A stretch of DNA of 64,000 bases, from assembly GCA_038503035.1 (NCBI GenBank), contig JAVSML010000031.1, positions 3,044 through 67,043 on the forward strand, read 5' to 3'. This document shows, piece after piece, positions 10,059-20,385 of this stretch. Source of the stretch: Crocodylus rhombifer (taxonomy: Eukaryota > Chordata > Crocodylia > Crocodylidae). The notes under the pieces are model-generated. The model had not been told where the DNA came from, ran no database searches, and saw only the letters and a program-made list of their open reading frames with translations. Each line of letters starts with the position of its first letter. The stretch's first letter is position 1. The position numbers and the translations under genes were made by a program.

Positions 10059-11515
10059 CAGGGAGTTTTCTTGAGTTCAGCTGGCTGTTGAATTCATGTC
10101 CCATTGGTTGCTGTCATTTACTGCAGTGTTGCCTTGAGCATTGGCAAGGGGTCTCTTTTTAATTTTTTTATGCAAATCTAACTAGGCACATACTTGCTGT
10201 GGTTTGTCAGGCCTAGGAAATCATTGTCATGTGGTGGGAAAAAAAATACAACCGGTACTGAAACCTTGGACTGCACCTGCAGATTGAGCTAGTGAACCCA
10301 ACCTCGCATTATTGCTGTTCATTTGCAGAAGACCAGTTGGGAAGAGAGAGCGAGCCCATAGGCACTGCTGCCAACAATGTGCTTTTGACACTCAGTTGTA
10401 TATCTCATCTTCCAGGGATACAACCAACCCCACTAGTAATCTGTCAGGTCGCCTATAAAAGATCAGCTCCTGGAGGAAAAAGCAGCTGGCTCAGACACAG
10501 CCTGGCCAAGAATGAACTGTTTCTGGCCAGCCTGGGAAAGCAATTTTAAAAAGTAGTTGGGAAACTGTCCCATTTGTCAATGTGCACCAGGTGCTTCCTT
10601 TCATTCCCTGTTTGATTCGAACCCTCATTAACTTCCAAACTCCTGGAGTTAATGCTACTCTTGAAACCGCTTCATCAAGAAAAAGCCTGAACGAACTTCC
10701 TCAATACAGGCAAAGGCCTAGGGAAAGGGAAAAGGCCAGGGAAGCAATCGAAGCAGCTTAGCCAAGAGGAAATGTAAATTAAACAAGAAGATAATCGGGT
10801 GAGACATAATAAGAATAATAAAAAGATTCAACCAAAGAAACGTATTTAGTATGAAAATATAACGGATTGTCATGGGAAAGAGCGTGAGATAGGTTAAATG
10901 TTTGAGTTCCTGCAAAGCGTGCCTCCTGGGTTAAACGGCAGTCTGGAAAATAGAGAACAGTTGAAAATACTAAGAGCAGGTAAGTGAAAATGGAAGAAAT
11001 TGCCTCTCTGGACAGGTAATGAAAGTAAAAACCAGAGCTCTATTCTGCATGTCCCGGAGTTTTCTTTCCAACTTGTATTCAGATATTTTATGCTTTCAAG
11101 AATATTTTCCTTCTTGGTGTTATTCAGTCACCGTCCCACATACCTTGGGGCTGTGCCCACCATCAACACTGTTCCTTCAAAAAGCCTGGGGTGTTGCATT
11201 GTGTTGAAGGGCTGCTGCGCTCCTCGACTGTAGTGGCTTCCGGCTGTAGAGGTGGATCCGCTGTATTTTGGAGCTGGTGACAAGCACGTCAAGCAAATCT
11301 TGGACTCTTGCCCGTTCTCCTTGCTCACCGGGAGTTTTGGGTGAGCGGGCCCTAATTTCCAGACAAAACAACTCCAGCCACCATCTAAAGGCTCGATGAA
11401 GCGGATGGAGGTTAGAAGACCCCTTTCCTTTCCACGCAGCCCCTAGAATCCTCTCTCTAAGTCCAACATGATGCTGCTTCTCCATCTCCATTAATAAAAT
11501 AGAGGCCCAGGTTTT
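10059..11515. other. No gene seen
   Basis: Unassigned, partly AT-rich near 10780-10870. Several frames of 60-140 codons are present near 11.0-11.6 kb on both strands. They overlap each other, show no recognisable protein, and partly fall in the palindromic element that follows. Confidence 0.35.
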
Positions 11516-12000
11516 TAAAGGTATGTAGGCCATGGGTAAACACCCATTTGAATCACTGTGGAGCACTTCAAAAATGGGAGGCTTGAGCACTGGACAGATT
11601 TGTGCCCCCCAGCACTCCCCCCGAGCACTTCAAAATGGCCAGAGTCATGCAGCGGCACTGCCCTCCAGCCAGGGCATGGGCACTCCTGAGGGCAGCTGAG
11701 CACACAAGAGAAGATGCATTGGCTCTCCACATTGTTGCCCCCTTCCTCTTCACTGTGGAGGTATTGAGTAGGGACCAGAGCATTGTGGGATGATGGAGAG
11801 CCATGGGGTGCAACATTTCAAGGTCCTCTTTCCTCCAGGCGCATTTTTGAAGTGCTTCTTTAGCCATGCATGTCTGCGTGCTTGCAGTTTGGAGCACTTG
11901 GAGAGCTTCACACAGCACCTCTGTCCATGGCCTAAGCACCTAACAATGAGCCTGGTGCTCAGTACCATGCTCAAAAATGCCTTGGCAGGTTAAGTGTCTG
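11516..12000. mobile_element. Foldback or MITE-like element with repeated GAGCACTTCAAAA units
   Basis: GAGCACTTCAAAA occurs at about 11564-11576 and 11623-11635 in one orientation, and TTTTTGAAGTGCT occurs near 11846 in the other. GGCTCTCCACATTG (about 11721) is mirrored by GGAGAGCC near 11796. These internal repeats make the stretch self-complementary over about 450 bp. The ends are uncertain; ACACCCATTT phrases occur near both edges (11550 and 12002). The frames running through it are by-products of the palindrome. Confidence 0.45.
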
Positions 12001-12005
12001 ACACC

Positions 12006-12787
12006 CATTTCCATTCAATAGGATTTAGGCACTTCATTTGTTTTTGTGAATCTCACAAGGAGTCTATTTTGCTCTTGCCCTCTCTGAAAGTCTGACCTTT
12101 AGCATCCATGTCTTCCACTTTCTTCTATGAAGTGAATTTATAAGTAATTTTCTCAGCTAATTGGTTTCAGAAGCAGCATCTATTTCAAATACAAAGTATG
12201 GGCTTCATTTCATTGCTGGTGGAAACCATCTTCGCATACTTCCATGAAAGGACAGAGCCATTCTGCTAAATTTGTGTAAGCCCTGGGTCTATGTGATGAA
12301 AGTAGGGCTTGGGAAAGCTCTTGGCGTGACAGCTCTGTTAACAAAACGTCTCTGCATTTCCATGCCACAGGGGAGCAATGGAAAGGTCAGTTTTTCCCAC
12401 ATAATCTCATCAGCATGTCTGGCCTGAAGGGTTCTTCGGGGGCGGAAAGGGATCTGAGGGAAGTCCGGTCTATGTGACCTTTTCAGTTCTTGTTTCTTTG
12501 CTGCTGAGACTGTCACCCAGGAACTCAGATGTCCGTGCCACGCACATCAATAGACAGAACGACAGTGCCAACGCGACGCACTTGGAGTTGGGGGGAGTCA
12601 TGATGTGTAGACAACTGGCTGCCATGGGAGCAAATGATCAATCCGGTGCCATCCTTGTCAAGAGGGCTAGTGACATGATGGACAAAGGTTTTCCAACTGT
12701 CCCTCTCTGCCGTCACCCTCACCACTATGTTTAGATGTAATCCAGCCCAAGACCTCACGTTATTTAGCTTCACTACTAGTTCTCTAT
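12006..12787. other. No gene seen
   Basis: Unassigned. The start, 12010-12060, has a weak MIR-like flavour (AATAGGATTTAGGCACTTCA). No coding exon is recognised. Confidence 0.3.
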
Positions 12788-13245
12788 GGGCGTGTTTACA
12801 TGTCGCCGTACAGTGATGCTGCTACGGTGCCATGTTTTAGTACTTCCCATATGGGCACGGCGCAGTGCACAGTTAAGTTTCACCACTATGTCACTTTAGC
12901 AGCGCGCCATACCAGGGAGCATGCCGCTACAGCGACTTAGTTGTGGGTCACATGTAGACCCATGTGATCGCTACATTGCCAGAGTGCACCATAACGGCAA
13001 CATAGAGCATTGCTACATCGCCATAGGCCGCAGAGACGGGCAATTATTTTGGGCGGAGGGCCGCTTACTGAGTTTTGGCAAGCCATTAAGGCCCGCATTA
13101 CAGGCAGCCCAGGGCAGATATTAATATTAATTTTCTAAATTTTTTAGGGGCCCCGCGGGCTAGATAGACTGGCCTGGTGGGCCGCATCCAGCCCATGGAC
13201 TGCATTTTGCCAACCCCTGTCATAAGGCGACATGTAGACACATCC
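12788..13245. mobile_element. MITE with 20-bp terminal inverted repeats, host to a nested hAT
   Basis: The left end GGGCGTGTTTACATGTCGCC (12788-12807) matches the reverse complement of 13226-13245, GGATGTGTCTACATGTCGCC, at 17 of 20 positions. The interior repeats related phrases in both orientations, such as CACATGTAGACCCATGTG near 12950. It belongs with the other GTCTACAC-ended palindromic elements in this window. Removing the nested hAT leaves about 270 bp. Confidence 0.7.
13031..13219 (-). mobile_element. hAT-type MITE nested inside the MITE at 12788
   Basis: The right end reads GCATTTTGCCAACCCCTG, the reverse complement of the CAGGGGTTGGCAAAATGC terminus used by hAT-type elements of sauropsids. 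The left end, CAGAGACGGGCAATTATT, is a decayed partner. The interior has the usual GGGCCGCATCCAGCCC phrase. The flanks show only a partial 8-bp match (CCATAGGC versus TCATAAGG). It must be younger than the element around it. Confidence 0.65.
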
Positions 13246-13424
13246 TTTGAGGAATGCATATCTTTTGCTCACTACTGATGAAGGCTGGGCCTGGACTAGA
13301 AATTTAATGATATTCATTGGTTTTGGTCGACGTGTTACATGGAGACAAATCCAACTCTCAATTCCACTGGCTTTTGTGGCATTACCACTGAGATTAATTT
13401 GGTGAAACTGGCCAGTTGCGGCCT

Positions 13425-14478
13425 TGGGTCAACCATGATTTTCTGACTGGGGAATTGGCTCCGTGGTCGGACCCAGAGGGTGGTGGTTGATGGAAGTCAC
13501 TCGTCATGGTGCCCTGTGACCAGTGGGGTCCCCCAAGGCTCTGTCCTTGGAGCCATAGTGTTCAACATCTTCATTAATGATGTGGACATTGGTGTCAGAA
13601 GCGAACTGGCCAAGTTCGCCGATAACACCAAACTCTGGGGCAAAGCATCCACACCAGAAGACAGGCGCGTGATCCAGGCTGACCTGGACAGGCTCAGCAA
13701 ATGGGCAGATGAGAACCTGATGGTATCTAACACCAAAAAATGCAAGGTTCTCCACCTTGGGAAGAAACACCTGCAGCACCCTTATAGGCTCGGCAGTGCT
13801 ACGCTGGATAGCACTACAGAAGAAAGAGACTTGGGGGTCACCATTGACCACAAGATGAACAATGCGATGCTGCGGCTAGTAAAGTGACCAAAACGCTGGC
13901 TTGCATCCATAGATGCTTCCCAAGCAAATCCCGGGACGTCATTCTCCCCTTGTACTCGGCCTTGGTGAGGCCGCAGCTGGAGTGCTGCGTCCAGTTTTGG
14001 GCTCCACAATTCAAAAAGGATGTGGAGAAGCTTGAGAGATTCCAGAGACAAGTGACACATGTGATCAGAGGTCAGGAAAGCAGACTTTATGATGACAGGC
14101 TGGAAAAGCACAGGCTCAGGTGTGATCTGGTGGCCACCTATAAGTTTATCAGGGGTGACCACCAGGATCTGGGGGAACGTCTGTTCACCAGAGCGCCCCA
14201 AGGGATGACGAGGTCGAACAGTCATAAACTCCTGCAAGACCATTTCAGGCTGGACATAAGAAAAAATTTCTTTACTGCCCGAGCCCCCAAGGTCTGGAGC
14301 AGCCTGCCATCGGAGGTGATTCAAGCACCTACACTGAACACCTTCAAGAGCAAATTGGATGCTTATCTACCTGGGATCCTATGACCCCAACTGACTTCCT
14401 GCCCTTTGGGCAGGGGGCTGGACTCGATGATCTCCTGAGGTCCCTTCCAGCCCTAAGGTCTATGAAATCTATGAAATT
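13425..14478 (+). mobile_element. CR1 LINE, RT C-terminal half with one frameshift
   Basis: The first frame (about 13440-13887) carries G-V-P-Q-G-S, F-N-I-F-I-N-D and a damaged catalytic motif, F-A-D-N instead of F-A-D-D. A frameshift near 13885 moves the second part into the frame ending at 14384. That part covers the I-L-P-L-Y-S-A-L-V-R-P block and ends with K-L-D-A-Y-L-P-G. The 3' UTR follows and ends in TCTATGAAATCTATGAAA at about 14478. The copy is 5' truncated. Its 3' end matches the copies at 55.2 and 61.4 kb. Confidence 0.9.
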
Positions 14479-14869
14479 TCTTCTTGTGAGCCTAAATTCC
14501 CTGGGTTCTTCATGTATCTTCTCTAGGAAACAATAAATTACAGCAAGGGAAGAATCAGATAAAATTAAAACATTCTAGGACTCATTATACCTGGATGTCT
14601 AACACCCATTATTGTAACAACCACCCAGGAGTATTACAGAGAGGGGAATATAAATCAGCTTTATTAATATCATCAATTAATCTTCTCACCATTGCTATAA
14701 TGGAAGCATACTCACACGCTTAAAGATAAGCACATGCTTAAGTGTTTTGCTGGGTTAGGGACATAAAGCAATCAGAGGAATCTATAAATTACATAACAAC
14801 GCCTCATAATATGGTTATGGCTACTCACTCACCCACCTGTTATTTCATTGTAATAGAGGAGAAAGAGCT
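14479..14869. other. No gene seen
   Basis: AT-rich spacer between two forward CR1 copies. No repeat family is recognised. Confidence 0.35.
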
Positions 14870-16066
14870 TGATACGTGGACCAGACAGTCTCCAGAAGTT
14901 TTTGGCTCCCTTCTACAATCAGGTTACTCACCACACAGATAGGGGAAATGAGGCTGATGTCATATACTTGGATTTCAAAAAGTCCTTTGACCTGGCCTCC
15001 CACAATGTCCTTATAGTCAGATTGGGAAAATGCAGCCTTGATGACTTTACGGTCTGGTGGCTAGAGAACTGGCTCCGTGGCAGGACCCGAAGGGTATTGA
15101 TTGATGGACCCGAGTCGTCATGGTGGGAGGTGAACAGTGGCATCTGTCTGGGTTCGGTACTCGAACCAGTGCTCTTCAACATGTTCATTAACAATTTGGG
15201 TTCAGGTATCACAAGCAATCTGGCAAAGTTTCCTGGCAACACTAAGCTATCAGGGAGCGTTGTCATGCTTGAAGACAGGCTGGCAATACAGGCCAACCTG
15301 GACAGTCTCGTAAAGTGGGCAGGCCTCAACCTGATGTCATGTTATACAGAGAAATGCAAAGTGCATTCTGGGGAGGAATAACCCACAACACACTTCAAGG
15401 CTCGGCAGTGCTATGTTTGCCAGCACCACAACTGAACGAGACCTGGCTATCGTGATTGACAACAAAATGAACACGAGCCACTGCTGCGATGCCGTAGCTG
15501 GCAGAGCTAACCAAAAAGTGGCATGCATCCACCGAGGCATCTCAAGCAGGGCAAAGGACGTCACCCCCCTCTCTACTTGGCCTTGGTGAGACTGCAGCTG
15601 GAATACAGTTCTTGGTGCCACACTTCAGGAAGGATGTGGAAAAGTTCAAAGAAGTCCAGAGGTGGCCACATGCGTGATTATGAGGACATATGGGGATAGT
15701 CTAAGGGACTTGGGATTGTTCAGCCTGAAGAGAAGATTCAGGCAGGGAGTTGGTTGTATATCAGGGGCGTATATCAGGGCTTAGGGGAGCATCTATTCAC
15801 CAAGGCCCGCAAAGGAGGACAAGAAATAATGGGCACAAACTGATTGAAGACGATTTCAGGCTCAACATAATGAAAAACTTCTTTACAAGTGGAGTACCGA
15901 TGGTTTGGAGCAGGCTCTCTGCAGAGGTTGTACAGTCACCTACCCTGGTTATCTTCAAAAAACTTCTTGATGCCCATCATTTTATCCCAGCAGTCTTTCC
16001 TGCCCCTGTGCAGAGAGGGCTGTACCTAATGATTTGTAAGCCCCTGACAATAATGAAACTATGAAA
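14870..16066 (+). mobile_element. CR1 LINE, decayed ORF2 fragment
   Basis: The frame at 14869-15381 contains V-I-Y-L-D-F-K-K-S-F-D (motif A) and L-F-N-M-F-I-N-N-L. The catalytic F-A-D-D has become F-P-G-N, so the copy is inactive. Several frame breaks follow before the C-terminal piece at 15750-15990 (F-R-L-N-I-M-K-N-F-F-T). The 3' terminus ends in ATGAAACTATGAAAC near 16066 and differs from the preceding copy, which suggests an older or recombined subfamily. Confidence 0.85.
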
Positions 16067-16247
16067 CAATGTATTTTAAATATTTAATGATAAACATAAG
16101 TAAAAATTAAGGAAGATATTCAAAAAGGGGGGACAGGGCCTGCCAAAATGCCGTCTTCTTAATGTGGGAACATGCAATGAATACTAATAAATCCTTGGAC
16201 TGAAATCCCATTGACTTCTGGGGCCTTGGTTTTCCCTCATATTTTTA

Positions 16248-16404
16248 TTGTACCACATTATTTATTATTATTATTTGAATTGTATTGGTGCCTGAGAGTG
16301 CCTAGCATGAGCCAGGGCTCAAGCAGGTTAGGTGCTGTACAAACACAAAACAAAAAAGGGTGATCCCCCTCCCAAAAGGCTTGTAATGTAGGTATGAGAC
16401 AAAG
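16248..16404 (-). mobile_element. L2-like LINE 3' fragment, antisense
   Basis: On the plus strand it reads TTGTATTGGTGCCTGAGAGT, then GGTTAGGTGCTGTACAAACA and CCCTCCCAAAAGGCTTGTAA. These correspond to the inverted 3' end of amniote L2-type LINEs (tgctaggcgctgtacaaaca, agagcttacaatct). The young CR1 at 16406 starts directly after it and probably inserted here. Confidence 0.55.
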
Positions 16405-16405
16405 G

Positions 16406-18071
16406 ACGAAAGTTCAGCCACCTCCCTGCTGGGCCTCCCTCGGGCCCCGGGAGAGACACGCCTGGGCCAGGGGTTAGCGAGGAGTTAGTTAGGGTACTTC
16501 TGGAGAGGCTGGACGTGTTCAAGTCCGCTGGTCCGGATGATCTTCACCCTAGGGTTCTACAGGAACTGGCCGACGTCATTGCGGGACCCCTGGCGCGGCT
16601 CTATGAGCACTCGTGGTGCTCTGGCGAGGTGCCGGAGGACTGGAAGAGGGCCAATGTGGTCCCTATCTTCAAAAAGGGAAAAAAAGAGGACCCGGGAAAT
16701 TACAGGCCAGTTAGTCTTACCTCAATCCCGGGTAAGCTCTTTGAAAAAATTGTCCTGGCACACATCCAGGAGGGCCTTGCCGGGGAATGCATGCTCAGGG
16801 GCAACCAACATGGGTTCATCAGTGGCAGGTCTTGTCAGACCAACCTGGTGGCCTTTTACGATCAGGTCACCAAATCATTAGACGCAGGGGTTGCTGTGGA
16901 TGTAGTCTTTTTGGACTTCCGGAAGGCTTTCGACACTGTCTCTCACCCTGTCCTCATCAAAAAGCTGGGAGACTGTGGTGTCGATGCCCACACGGTCAAA
17001 TGGGTCGCCAACTGGTTGGAGGGCCGCACCCAGAGGGTGCTAGTGGATGGGTTCTTCTCGACCTGGAAGGACGTGGGCAGTGGGGTTCCGCAGGGCTCGG
17101 TCCTCGGGCCCGCACTGTTCAACATCTTCATCAGTGACTTGGATGACGGGGTAGAAAGCACCCTGTTCAAGTTTGCTGATGACACTAAGATGTGGGGGAA
17201 TGTGGGTGCACTAGAAGGGTGCAATAGGCTACAAGCTGACCTTGACAGGTTGCAACGGTGGGCGGATGAGAATAGGATGGGGTTTAACACTGATAAGTGC
17301 AAGGTGTTGCACATGGGGAGGAAAAACCGGCACCACACTTACAGGTTGGGGAACTCCCCTCTTGCCAGCACGGAGACGGAAAAGGATCTTGGAGTCGTCA
17401 TTGACTCCACGATGAACATGGGCCGGCAGTGTGGGGAGGCAGTCAAGAAGGCCAACCGTACCCTGTCATGCATCCACAGATGCATCTCGAGCAGGTCCAG
17501 GGAGGTGATCCTCCCCCTCTATGCGGCACTGGTCAGGCCGCAGCTGGAGTACTGCGTCCAGTTCTGGGCGCCACACTTCAAGAGGGACGTGGACGATATG
17601 GAAAGAGTTCAGAGGAGGGCCACTCGTATGATCAGGGGTCAGCAGGGCAGGCCTTATGAGGAGAGGCTAAGGGACCTGAACCTGTTTAGCCTCCACAAGA
17701 GAAGGTTAAGGGGGGACCTTGTGGCCTGCTACAAACTGGTCAGGGGGGATCAGCAGGTATTGGGGGAGTCCCTGTTCCCCCGTGCGCTGCCAGGAGTGAC
17801 CAGGAATAACGGTCACAAGCTGGCGGAGGGTAAGTTTAGATTAGATATTAGGAGGCGCTACTTCACAGTCAGGGCGGCTAGGGCCTGGAACCAGCTTCCA
17901 GGGGAAGTGGTGCAGGCTCCTAGCCTGGGGATTTTTAAAAGGAAGTTAGATGAGCACCTTGCCGGGGTCATCTGACCCCGGTGCTCTTTCCTGCTCAGGC
18001 AGGGGGTCGGACTAGATGATCTACCTAGGTCCCTTCCGACTCTAGCTACTATGAAACTATGAAACTATGAA
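16406..18071 (+). mobile_element. Young CR1 LINE, 5' truncated, RT frame intact
   Basis: The element runs from an abrupt 5' junction near 16406 to a CTATGAAACTATGAAACTAT tail ending at about 18071. It lacks the endonuclease and ORF1 but keeps the whole reverse-transcriptase region and C-terminal domain without a stop. CpG sites are frequent. The antisense copies at 18484 and 62458 belong to the same subfamily, judged by the shared GACCCCGGTGCTCTTTCCTG-type 3' UTR. Confidence 0.93.
16407..17975 (+). CDS. CR1 ORF2 reverse transcriptase, 5'-partial but uninterrupted
   Basis: The frame is open from a stop at 16395-16397 to the TGA ending at 17975. It encodes the reverse-transcriptase and C-terminal parts of CR1 ORF2, which copies the element's RNA at a nicked target. 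The listed codon 16515 is GTG, so no true start is implied; homology continues upstream of it (V-R-V-L-L-E-R-L-D). Counting from 16515: N-Y-R-P-V-S-L-T at 62-69, motif A L-D-F-R-K-A-F-D at 133-140, V-P-Q-G-S at 191-195 and catalytic F-A-D-D at 220-223 (17172-17183). The C-terminal domain ends K-L-D-E-H-L-A-G-V-I. The endonuclease is missing, so the copy is not expected to mobilise itself. It could be expressed only from a neighbouring promoter. Confidence 0.85.
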   Translation, partial: RKFSHLPAGPPSGPGRDTPGPGVSEELVRVLLERLDVFKSAGPDDLHPRVLQELADVIAGPLARLYEHSWCSGEVPEDWKRANVVPIFKKGKKEDPGNYRPVSLTSIPGKLFEKIVLAHIQEGLAGECMLRGNQHGFISGRSCQTNLVAFYDQVTKSLDAGVAVDVVFLDFRKAFDTVSHPVLIKKLGDCGVDAHTVKWVANWLEGRTQRVLVDGFFSTWKDVGSGVPQGSVLGPALFNIFISDLDDGVESTLFKFADDTKMWGNVGALEGCNRLQADLDRLQRWADENRMGFNTDKCKVLHMGRKNRHHTYRLGNSPLASTETEKDLGVVIDSTMNMGRQCGEAVKKANRTLSCIHRCISSRSREVILPLYAALVRPQLEYCVQFWAPHFKRDVDDMERVQRRATRMIRGQQGRPYEERLRDLNLFSLHKRRLRGDLVACYKLVRGDQQVLGESLFPRALPGVTRNNGHKLAEGKFRLDIRRRYFTVRAARAWNQLPGEVVQAPSLGIFKRKLDEHLAGVI

Positions 18072-18072
18072 T

Positions 18073-18483
18073 ATCAAACAAAATGGAAGAAAACAAAGGA
18101 TTGGTCAGATAATGCTGGTAAGTCTAATAAGCTGCAGTCACAGCACAGCAGAGGCCTTTTCAGTGTAGATTTTTTTGAAGGCATCACAGGTTACATCTGC
18201 TTGACCTATGTTTTTCCAGTGCTTTCTATATTACAATGAATGTCAATAGCTGAACGGCATCTACTTTGTTACTGATGGACTGTAAGGAAATATCCTGCAT
18301 CAACTAAATAAGCTTATAAGCCTTATCCATCTTTATCTTTCATGACTCCACTAAGCCCTAGGTTGCATCCCTGCCATCAGCAAAAGGCTCCTTGATTGTG
18401 GCACTGACAGCTGAACACATTTCTAAGGTTCCTACTTCGGCTTCAGTTTGGGTAAATATTCTAATATGAGATCCTTATCAGAG
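18073..18483. other. No gene seen
   Basis: Unassigned spacer of about 410 bp between a forward and a reverse CR1 of the same subfamily. Confidence 0.35.
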
Positions 18484-19895
18484 TTTCATAGTTGGTCGGG
18501 TCGGAAGGGACCTGAGCAGATCATCGAATCCAACCCCCTGCCATGGCAGGAAAGAGCACTGGGGTCAAACGACCCCAGCAAGGTGTTCATCTAACCTCCT
18601 CTTAAACACCCCCAGGGTAGGGGCCAGAACCACTTCTCTTGGAAGTTGGTCCCAGATCCTAGCCGCCCTGACCGTGAAGTCACGCCTCCTGATGTCTAAT
18701 CTGAATTTACCCTCTGCCAGCTTGTGACCATTATTCCTGGTCACTCCTGGCCGTGCTCGGGGGAACAGGGACTCCCCCAGTGCCTGCTGATCCCCCCTGA
18801 CTAGTTTGTAACAGGCCACTAGACCCCCTCAGCCTTCTCTTGTGGAGGCTGAACAGGTTCAGGTCCCGTAGCCTGTCCTCGTAGGGCCTGCCCTGCTGCC
18901 CCCGACCATGCGAGTGGCCTCCTCTGGACCCTCTCCATGCTGTCCACATCCCTCCTGAAGTGCGGCGCCCAGAACTGGACGCAGTACTCCAGCTGCGGCC
19001 TGACCAGTGCCGCATAGAGGGGGAGGATCACCTCCCTGGACTTGCTCAAGATGCATCTGTGGATGCACGACAAGGTGCGGTTGGCCTTCCTGACCGCGTC
19101 CCCACACTGCCAGCCCATGTTCATCTTGGCATCAATGATGACTCCAAGATCCTTTTCTGCCTCTGCCCTGACGAGAAGGGAGTTCCCCAGCCTGTAGGTG
19201 TGGTGGCGGTTCTTCCTCCCCAGCTGCAACACCTTGCACTTGTCAGTATTGAATCCCATCCTGTTCTCTTCCGCCCATCCTTGTAACCTGTCTAGGTCCA
19301 ACTGCAGCCTATTCCTCCCTTCTAGTGTGCCCACATCCCCCCACACCTTAGTGCCATCAGCAAATTTGAACAGGGTGCTTTTTACCCCCTCGTCCAAGTC
19401 GTTGATGGAGATGTTGAACAGTGTGGGCCCAAAGACTGAGCCCTGGGGGACCCCACTGCCCACATCCCTCCAGGTCGAACATGACCCATCCACCACCACT
19501 CTCTGGGTGCAGCCCTCCAGCCAGTTGGCGACACATTTGACTGTGTGGGGTCGAAACCGCAGCCTCCAGTTTCTTAATGCAAACGGGGTGAGAAACAGTG
19601 TCTCGAAGGCCTTCTGGAAGTCCAGGAAGACGATGTCCACTGCTACCCCTGCATCTAAGGATTTAGGGACCTTGTCGTAGAGGCCACCAGGTTGGTCTGA
19701 CAGGACCTGCCCCTAATGAACGCGTGTTGGTTGCCTCTAAGCATCATCTCCCTCTCTGGCCCTTCATGGACATGTGACAGGATAATTCTCTCAAAAAGCT
19801 TGCCCAGGATCGAGGTAAGACTAATTGGCCTGATCTCTCTGAATTTCTGATCTCTCCAAATCTCCAAGATTTTAAAAAAAGCCTTAAAAATAGTG
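18484..19895 (-). mobile_element. CR1 LINE, antisense, young subfamily with few breaks
   Basis: The 3' end lies at 18484 (TTTCATAGTTGG on the plus strand). The minus-strand frame 19640-18819 carries motif A (L-D-F-Q-K-A-F-E, altered at its last residue), G-V-P-Q-G-S-V-F-G and a damaged catalytic motif, F-A-D-G. A frameshift near 18819-18850 separates it from the C-terminal part ending K-R-R-L-D-E-H-L-A-G-V-V. Upstream pieces continue to about 19895, including S-L-T-S-I-L-G-K-L-F-E. It is close to the copy at 16406 in sequence but inactive. Confidence 0.9.
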
Positions 19896-19949
19896 CCACA
19901 TGCCATTCTTATAAAAATAAAAAATCTAAGCAGCTGTAACTTAGATGAT

Positions 19950-20385
19950 TATAGTCAGGTGGGTGGCATATTGGCCAATGGAACACACCCAGTGAGTGGT
20001 GGTGGATGGGTTGGTATCGACCTGGAAAGATGTGGGCAGCAGGGTCCCCCAGGGCTCGGTTCTTGGGCCAGTGCTGTTCAGTATCTTCATGAGTGATTTG
20101 GACAAGGGCATGGAGAGCACACTGTCCAAATCCATGGATGACACCAAATTATGGGGCAAGGTAGACACACTGGAGAGTAAGGACTGGATCCAGGCGGATT
20201 TGGACAGGCTGGAAAGATGGGCAGAACAAAATAGGATGCAGTTTAACAGAGATAAGTGCAGAGTGCTGCACCCGGGGAGAATGAATCACCAACACACTTA
20301 GAGATTATGGGGATGACTTCCTAAGCAGCACAACAGCGGAAAGGGATTTTGGCGTCATAGTTGACTCAAAAATGAACACGGCTCA
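19950..20385 (+). mobile_element. CR1 LINE internal fragment, truncated at both ends
   Basis: The frame 19996-20301 covers the D-V-G-S-x-V-P-Q-G-S block, L-F-S-I-F-M-S-D-L and an altered catalytic motif (S-M-D-D in place of F-A-D-D). A stop follows at H-Q-H-T, and the homology continues past it as D-F-G-V-I-V-D-S-K-M-N before ending abruptly near 20385. There is no CR1 3' UTR. It lies head to head with the antisense copy to its left, and both copies include the same RT segment, so they are separate insertions. Confidence 0.82.

Noticed and set aside
10590..10690. A tRNA gene, because the minus strand has GGTTCGAATCA
   Set aside because: No matching A box at the right distance and no cloverleaf arms could be found.
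18484..20385. Twin-priming (5' inversion) of a single CR1
   Set aside because: Both arms contain the same RT region, whereas twin priming would split non-overlapping parts.
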